From contig CAZJWJ010000142.1 of assembly GCA_964549495.1 (NCBI GenBank), positions 1 through 8,321 on the forward strand: 8,321 nt of DNA, in the 5' to 3' direction. Below are positions 5,052 through 8,321 of the stretch, piece after piece; within the stretch, counting starts at the first letter, position 1, and each line of letters opens with the position of its first letter. The position numbers were made by a program, and so were the translations under genes. The notes under the pieces were generated by a model. The model did not search any database and was not told the DNA's origin. It saw nothing but the letters and a program-made list of their open reading frames with translations. The DNA is from JACKBJ01 sp964549495. Lineage in GTDB: Bacteria > Chloroflexota > Anaerolineae > Epilineales > Epilineaceae.

Positions 5052-7379
5052 TCAGCGCTCCAGGCGCGGCAGGTAGAGCCAGCCGACCGGCTCGACGCCA
5101 TCCGGCGTGGCCGTCGGCTCGTCCGGCTCGCCGGTCGGCGTCGCGCTGGGCGGCACCTGGCCATCGCAGCGGTTGGGCGCGCGGGGCGATGGCGGCTCGC
5201 AGAAGCCCCAGACCTCCCCGCCATCCGGCTGGCGGGCCCAGCTGACGTCGGTCTCCTGCGGCCCGAACTCGACCCGATCGACGGTCACCGAGTCGGTCGA
5301 CAGGATGAGGGTCTCGCCATCCTTGGACATGCGGAAGTCGGCGTGGTCCGGGCCCTGGTCCGGGTCGTTGTCGCACCAGACCAGGAAGCGTTCGCCGGGC
5401 GCCAACTCGATATCCGGCAGGGCGTAGACGAAGGGATCCTCCTCGTCGTCCGAGAGGAAGTAGCCGGCCAGGTCGACCGGCTCGTCACCACGGTTGTAGA
5501 GCTCCAGCCAGTCGTCCAGCTCGCCCTCCGGATCGCTCAGACCCGTGTCGTTGTCGGCCAAGAGCTCGTTGATGACCAAGGGCTCTCCGAGCTCGACGGG
5601 CAGGCTCTGGCCGGCGACCTCGAAGCGCCATGGGTGGATTAAGTTCGAGGCCGGGAAGAATACCGATCGGCCGTCGTCGGTCACCGCCCGGGCGTAGTAG
5701 GTCACGTCATCGTTGCGGGAGAGCGCGGGCAGGCTGGCCGCCCAGGACCCTTCGCGACCGATGGCCATCGTCAGTCGCTCGGGCGCCGCGCCATCGACCC
5801 GGTAGACCAGCTCGACCCCACGCGGGAAGTCCTGGCCCTCGAGCAGCAAATCGACCCGCGTCGTCCGACCCGCCACCGGCTCGGCCGGCTCCAGCCGATG
5901 CTCGGAAAGTGCCAGATCGGGCGCCGCGAAGTCCTCGCGCGCCGCGAGCCAGCTGGCGCGGGCCTCGGCCACCTTCAGGATGCCGGGCACCGCGCGGCCG
6001 TTGGCCCGGACGTCCTCGCGGACGTTTTGCTCGAAGAGGTCGAAGGGATAGAGCCGATTGGGGTCGGCCTGGGCCGCGTCGCGGATCATGTCCTGGTAGG
6101 TCTCGATGCGCGCGGCCAGGCCGGCCGGCTCGAAGACGGTCGCCAGCAGCGTGCGGTAGTGGGCCAGGTAGTCGGCGCGAAACTCGGGCACCGCCAGGAG
6201 CCGCCCGATCAGCGGTCGTTCTGCCGCCCGCGCGCCCTCTGCCATCAGGAAGGGATCGGTCTGGGCCACGGCGGTCGAGTCGTCTGGGCTGATGCCCGCG
6301 CCCGGGAAGACGCCGAAGGCCTCGTTCTGGTCCCAGGCCAGAACGTGCCAGCGCTGGTCCTCCTCGGCCTGGTAGAGGTAGTAGTTGTGGCCGGCGTAAT
6401 AGCTGTCATAGTTGGTGAAGAGGTTTTGGCCGGCCAGGTACCAGAGCGCAGCGTCCACGTCGAGCACTTGGCGGATGGCCATGGCAAAGTCGGCCGGGCT
6501 CGGTCCGCCCTCGGCCTCCGGTGCGTCGAGCACGCGGATCAGCTCGCGCAGGGCCTCCCATGGCGCGTCGTCCTCGGCGTCGCTCTTGAGGGTGTAGCTG
6601 GACTGGTAACCGGCCAGGTCCTCACCTAGCCATTGCAGGGCCGATCGGAAGCCGCCGCCCGGACCCTGCTCGGGGGCGGCCGGCATCGCGCCACCACCCG
6701 ATCTCGCGGATGCAGGTGCGTCTCCACCGACCAGCGGCCGGGGGCGAGGCCCGGGTCCGCCCCCACCCCCTTCGTCATCCGGCATGTCGGCCTTGAAGAG
6801 CCATCCGTCGTTGCTCTCGAACCACTGCTCCAGGAAGGTGCCTTCGATCTGTTCGACCAGGACGTAGAGCCCAAAGAAGTCGTCACCGACGTCGATGCGG
6901 GACCAGCCGGCCTTGGGCATGGGCATGTGCTGGCCTAGGGCGCGAAGCGTCAGCACCTCGCGCGTGAAGGTGGGGTTGACGAAGCCGTTGTTGAGGTTGA
7001 CCACATCGTAGCCCATCAGCCGCTGATCCTCGACAACCTCGTCGAGGGTCAAGTTCATCGGCTGCTTGAGCCCCGGCACGCGGGCCGAGCTGTTGCCCTT
7101 CTCCGAGAGTGCCACGTCGGCGTAGGTCTCGCCCTCGACCTCGAGATCGGCCAGGACCGTCTGGCCGGCCTCCAAGCGGGCCGGCCAATCCGCGTCCTCG
7201 AAGTCCAGACGCCAACTGCGCAGGACTTCCGGATCGAAGGGATCCGGATCGGCCTCGTCCTGGGCGTCGACGGTCGATCCGGCGATCGCCAGCGCGGCGA
7301 TCGCGATCAATCCAAGGGTCGGGAGTCGCAGCATCCGAGGCCATCGCCAGACGGCTCGAGAACGAAGATCACGCGACAT
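5052..7379 (-). CDS. Secreted CotH-kinase family protein with C-terminal lamin-tail domain
   Basis: This 775-residue protein starts at the ATG at 7379, 6 nt after AAGGAG. Residues 1-40 form a signal peptide (RSRAVWRWPR, hydrophobic TLGLIAIAALAIAG, AxA-like site VDA|QD). The CotH domain, an atypical protein kinase fold known from Bacillus spore coats, spans about 75-480: KGNSS (94-98), LNNGFVNPTFTREVL (129-143), FGLYVLVEQI (169-178), NYDSYYAGHNYYLY (323-336) and WDQNEAFG (349-356). D325 and D350 sit where I recall the catalytic and metal-binding Asp of CotH. A Gly/Pro-rich insert (204-243) is common in this subgroup. A beta-sandwich region (about 495-590) follows, then a lamin-tail (LTD) domain (about 600-720: VINELLADN, DDWLELYNRG, LAGYFLSDD, LAPGERFLVW). 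The end is a PT-rich linker plus GWLYLPRLER. Extracellular protein phosphorylation is the family-based guess; targets unknown. Confidence 0.9.
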   Translation of the reverse strand: MSRDLRSRAVWRWPRMLRLPTLGLIAIAALAIAGSTVDAQDEADPDPFDPEVLRSWRLDFEDADWPARLEAGQTVLADLEVEGETYADVALSEKGNSSARVPGLKQPMNLTLDEVVEDQRLMGYDVVNLNNGFVNPTFTREVLTLRALGQHMPMPKAGWSRIDVGDDFFGLYVLVEQIEGTFLEQWFESNDGWLFKADMPDDEGGGGGPGPRPRPLVGGDAPASARSGGGAMPAAPEQGPGGGFRSALQWLGEDLAGYQSSYTLKSDAEDDAPWEALRELIRVLDAPEAEGGPSPADFAMAIRQVLDVDAALWYLAGQNLFTNYDSYYAGHNYYLYQAEEDQRWHVLAWDQNEAFGVFPGAGISPDDSTAVAQTDPFLMAEGARAAERPLIGRLLAVPEFRADYLAHYRTLLATVFEPAGLAARIETYQDMIRDAAQADPNRLYPFDLFEQNVREDVRANGRAVPGILKVAEARASWLAAREDFAAPDLALSEHRLEPAEPVAGRTTRVDLLLEGQDFPRGVELVYRVDGAAPERLTMAIGREGSWAASLPALSRNDDVTYYARAVTDDGRSVFFPASNLIHPWRFEVAGQSLPVELGEPLVINELLADNDTGLSDPEGELDDWLELYNRGDEPVDLAGYFLSDDEEDPFVYALPDIELAPGERFLVWCDNDPDQGPDHADFRMSKDGETLILSTDSVTVDRVEFGPQETDVSWARQPDGGEVWGFCEPPSPRAPNRCDGQVPPSATPTGEPDEPTATPDGVEPVGWLYLPRLER

Positions 7380-7385
7380 CGCCAA

Positions 7386-7391
7386 CTCCTT
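7386..7391 (-). promoter_or_regulatory. Shine-Dalgarno sequence of the CotH/LTD gene
   Basis: The minus strand has AAGGAG 6 nt before the ATG at 7379. This picks residue Met-Ser-Arg-Asp as the start rather than the in-frame ATG at 7478, which lies inside the dps coding region. The 55-bp gap to dps allows co-transcription; no separate promoter is obvious within it. Confidence 0.8.
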
Positions 7392-7434
7392 GCTCGGTGG
7401 TTTCGAATGATCACCCGAGCATAGTCCCCGCGCG

Positions 7435-7932
7435 TCAGTCGGCCAACATGCTGCGCAGCATCCAGGCATTCTTCTCATGAACCTGCATGCGCTGGGTGAG
7501 CAGGTCGACCGTGGGCTCGTCGTCGGCCTCGCCGGCCAAGGGCAGGACGGCGCGGGCGGTGCGCACGACGGTCTCCTGGCCGCGGACCAGGTCGCGGATC
7601 ATCGCCTCGGCCGCGATCGGCTCGGCGTTCTCCTCGATGCTGGCCAACTCGGTGAACTCGGCGAAGCTGCCCGGCGCGCGGACACCGAGCGCGCGGATGC
7701 GCTCGGCGATCTCGTCGAGAGCCACCGCCAGTTCGGTGTACTCGACCTCGAAGAGGGTATGTAGGGCCTGAAACATCGGTCCGGTGACGTTCCAGTGGTA
7801 GTTGTGGGTCTTGACGTATAGCAGGTAGCTGTCGGCCAGCAGGCGCGAGAGGCCTTCGGCGATCTCGACGCGCTGCGCCTCGGGTATACCGACCTCGATG
7901 GTCATCTGGGGGCTGGTCGCTGGGCTGGACAT
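7435..7932 (-). CDS. dps: Dps-family DNA-protecting mini-ferritin
   Basis: This 165-residue protein has the normal length for Dps, which forms a 12-subunit cage, oxidises Fe2+ (preferably with H2O2), stores iron and often binds DNA. The family signature is clear in KTHNYHWNVTGPMF (41-54) and ALDEIAERIRALG (71-83). The inter-subunit ferroxidase ligands are all present: H46, H58 and E62 from one subunit and D73 and E77 from the other, with the same spacing as H31, H43, D47, D58 and E62 of Listeria Dps. The N-terminal tail (MSSPATSPQ) is short and carries no Lys/Arg, so DNA binding through the tail is doubtful. A GAGGAG ribosome site supports the start. It is probably first in its transcript; the CotH gene follows after 55 bp. 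The protein is cytoplasmic, unlike its neighbours. Confidence 0.95.
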   Translation of the reverse strand: MSSPATSPQMTIEVGIPEAQRVEIAEGLSRLLADSYLLYVKTHNYHWNVTGPMFQALHTLFEVEYTELAVALDEIAERIRALGVRAPGSFAEFTELASIEENAEPIAAEAMIRDLVRGQETVVRTARAVLPLAGEADDEPTVDLLTQRMQVHEKNAWMLRSMLAD

Positions 7933-7938
7933 GTCGGA

Positions 7939-7944
7939 CTCCTC
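7939..7944 (-). promoter_or_regulatory. Shine-Dalgarno sequence of dps
   Basis: The minus strand has GAGGAG 6 nt before the ATG at 7932, supporting that start. The frame does not need any upstream alternative. Confidence 0.75.
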
Positions 7945-7990
7945 GGTCTCGTGAGCGTCGCGCTCGGTCGAGGCGACGATGGCGTATCGA

Positions 7991-8041
7991 GTCGAATATG
8001 ACGGCGGTCGAATCGACGGCGAGCGAACACGGCCAGTCGAA
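7991..8041. promoter_or_regulatory. Three GTCGAA words in the dps upstream region
   Basis: GTCGAA occurs at 7991-7996, 8007-8012 and 8036-8041 on the + strand, with offsets of 16 and 29 bp. The middle copy belongs to an 11-bp near-palindrome GTCGAATCGAC (8007-8017). The position 60-110 bp upstream of the dps start fits a regulator binding region, but the word is not unusual for GC-rich DNA. I found no convincing -35/-10 pair here. Confidence 0.3.
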
Positions 8042-8043
8042 GT

Positions 8044-8062
8044 GCCCGAAACGATTTCGGGC
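8044..8062. promoter_or_regulatory. Perfect 19-nt inverted repeat upstream of dps, possible operator
   Basis: GCCCGAAA (8044-8051) and TTTCGGGC (8055-8062) form a perfect 8-bp inverted repeat around a 3-nt centre. A half-site copy, CCCGAAA, lies at 8110-8116. The 3-nt loop is tight for an RNA hairpin and no U-run follows, so a protein-binding operator is more likely than a terminator. It is about 110 bp upstream of the dps start. No regulator gene is in the window. Confidence 0.45.
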
Positions 8063-8120
8063 CCGTCTCCGCCTTCATGTCGATTGAGACAGGAAGGACC
8101 GATTGGGTTCCCGAAATGCG

Positions 8121-8157
8121 CCGAGACCCGGCGTCCAATTCGGATGCCGGGTCTCGG
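8121..8157 (-). terminator. Strong hairpin after the A2M-like gene, probable terminator
   Basis: CCGAGACCCGGC (8121-8132) and GCCGGGTCTCGG (8146-8157) are perfect 12-bp arms. The stem extends by three more pairs after one mismatch, to a 5-nt loop. It starts 42 nt after the stop codon of the A2M-like gene. On the minus strand only a weak TTT follows, so it may end transcription less sharply than the terminator at 131-164. It separates that gene from dps. Confidence 0.7.
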
Positions 8158-8199
8158 GAGGGTCTCTCCGATCAGCGTGTGGCGATCAGGGCGCGATGA

Positions 8200-8321
8200 T
8201 CAGGGTTCGACGACGCGCAGGCGGTCGCTGCCCGAGCGGCCAAAGGTCTCCGGATGGAAGAGCTCCTCGGCCTTGGCCGGCGGCACGACGAAGTCGCCGG
8301 GGGTGGTGGCGCGCGCGATGT
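8200..8321 (-). CDS. Alpha-2-macroglobulin-family protein, C-terminal end only (partial)
   Basis: The window cuts into this gene, leaving its last 39 complete codons plus the stop (TGA at 8200-8202). The readable end contains IARATTPGDFVVPPAKAEEL and then HPETFGRSGSDRLRVV. The pattern 'TPG.F.VPPA.AE..' followed by 'PE..GRS' is, as I recall it, typical of the last segment of the receptor-binding-like domain of bacterial alpha-2-macroglobulins. These are large envelope or periplasmic proteins that trap proteases. The bulk of the protein, including any thioester CxEQ motif, lies outside the window, so subtype and activity cannot be judged. It was not listed as an open frame because it lacks a start here. 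Confidence 0.7.
   Translation of the reverse strand, partial: IARATTPGDFVVPPAKAEELFHPETFGRSGSDRLRVVEP

Noticed and set aside
5630..6629. + strand frames opposite the CotH gene
   Set aside because: They are antisense to conserved CotH motifs and consist of Arg/Pro/Gly-rich sequence without domains.
7902..8138. Minus-strand 78-codon frame across the dps upstream region
   Set aside because: It overlaps the dps start in another frame, spans the inverted repeat and hairpin, has no ribosome site I can see and an Arg/Pro/Ser-rich translation.

Overview
The window is GC-rich, and every gene I can support lies on the minus strand, so transcription runs from the right end to the left. It most likely comes from a member of the Chloroflexota, in the Anaerolineae/Caldilineae/Ardenticatenia range. 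This is inferred from three things: a gene pair at the left end that I recall only from those genomes, AYPG-type and Pro/Thr-rich linkers, and Y-x-P-R/L-type short motifs in the exported proteins. No rRNA or tRNA, CRISPR array, transposase or integrase is visible.

Layout in the direction of transcription: (1) 8200-8321 is the last 39 residues of a protein whose C-terminus looks like a bacterial alpha-2-macroglobulin, followed by a hairpin terminator (8121-8157). (2) 7933-8199 is the upstream region of a dps gene, with a perfect 19-nt inverted repeat and three GTCGAA words. (3) 7435-7932 encodes a Dps mini-ferritin with a complete ferroxidase site. (4) 5052-7379 encodes a secreted CotH-kinase-like protein with a C-terminal lamin-tail domain. 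(5) 3054-4778 encodes a secreted protein with two von Willebrand A domains and Ig-like segments. (6) 1513-2916 encodes a lipoprotein pectate lyase (PL1-like) with intact catalytic residues and an AYPG repeat. (7) 639-1391 and 224-634 form a two-gene operon of small, probably cytoplasmic proteins, with its own sigma70-like promoter and a clear intrinsic terminator at 131-164. (8) 1-130 is non-coding and very C-rich on the + strand, giving two consecutive G-quadruplex motifs on the minus strand.

Four of the genes (A2M end, CotH/LTD, vWA, pectate lyase) look like cell-envelope or secreted proteins, and the three complete ones share a short aromatic-x-Pro motif near a linker or terminus. A shared surface-related role is possible but is inference. 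Dps is a general stress and iron protein, and the left-hand pair is probably an unrelated unit. Nothing here is a clear defence or mobile system. The least-explained items are the shared motif, the uncharacterised two-gene operon with its three-frame stop repeat, and the G4 tract.
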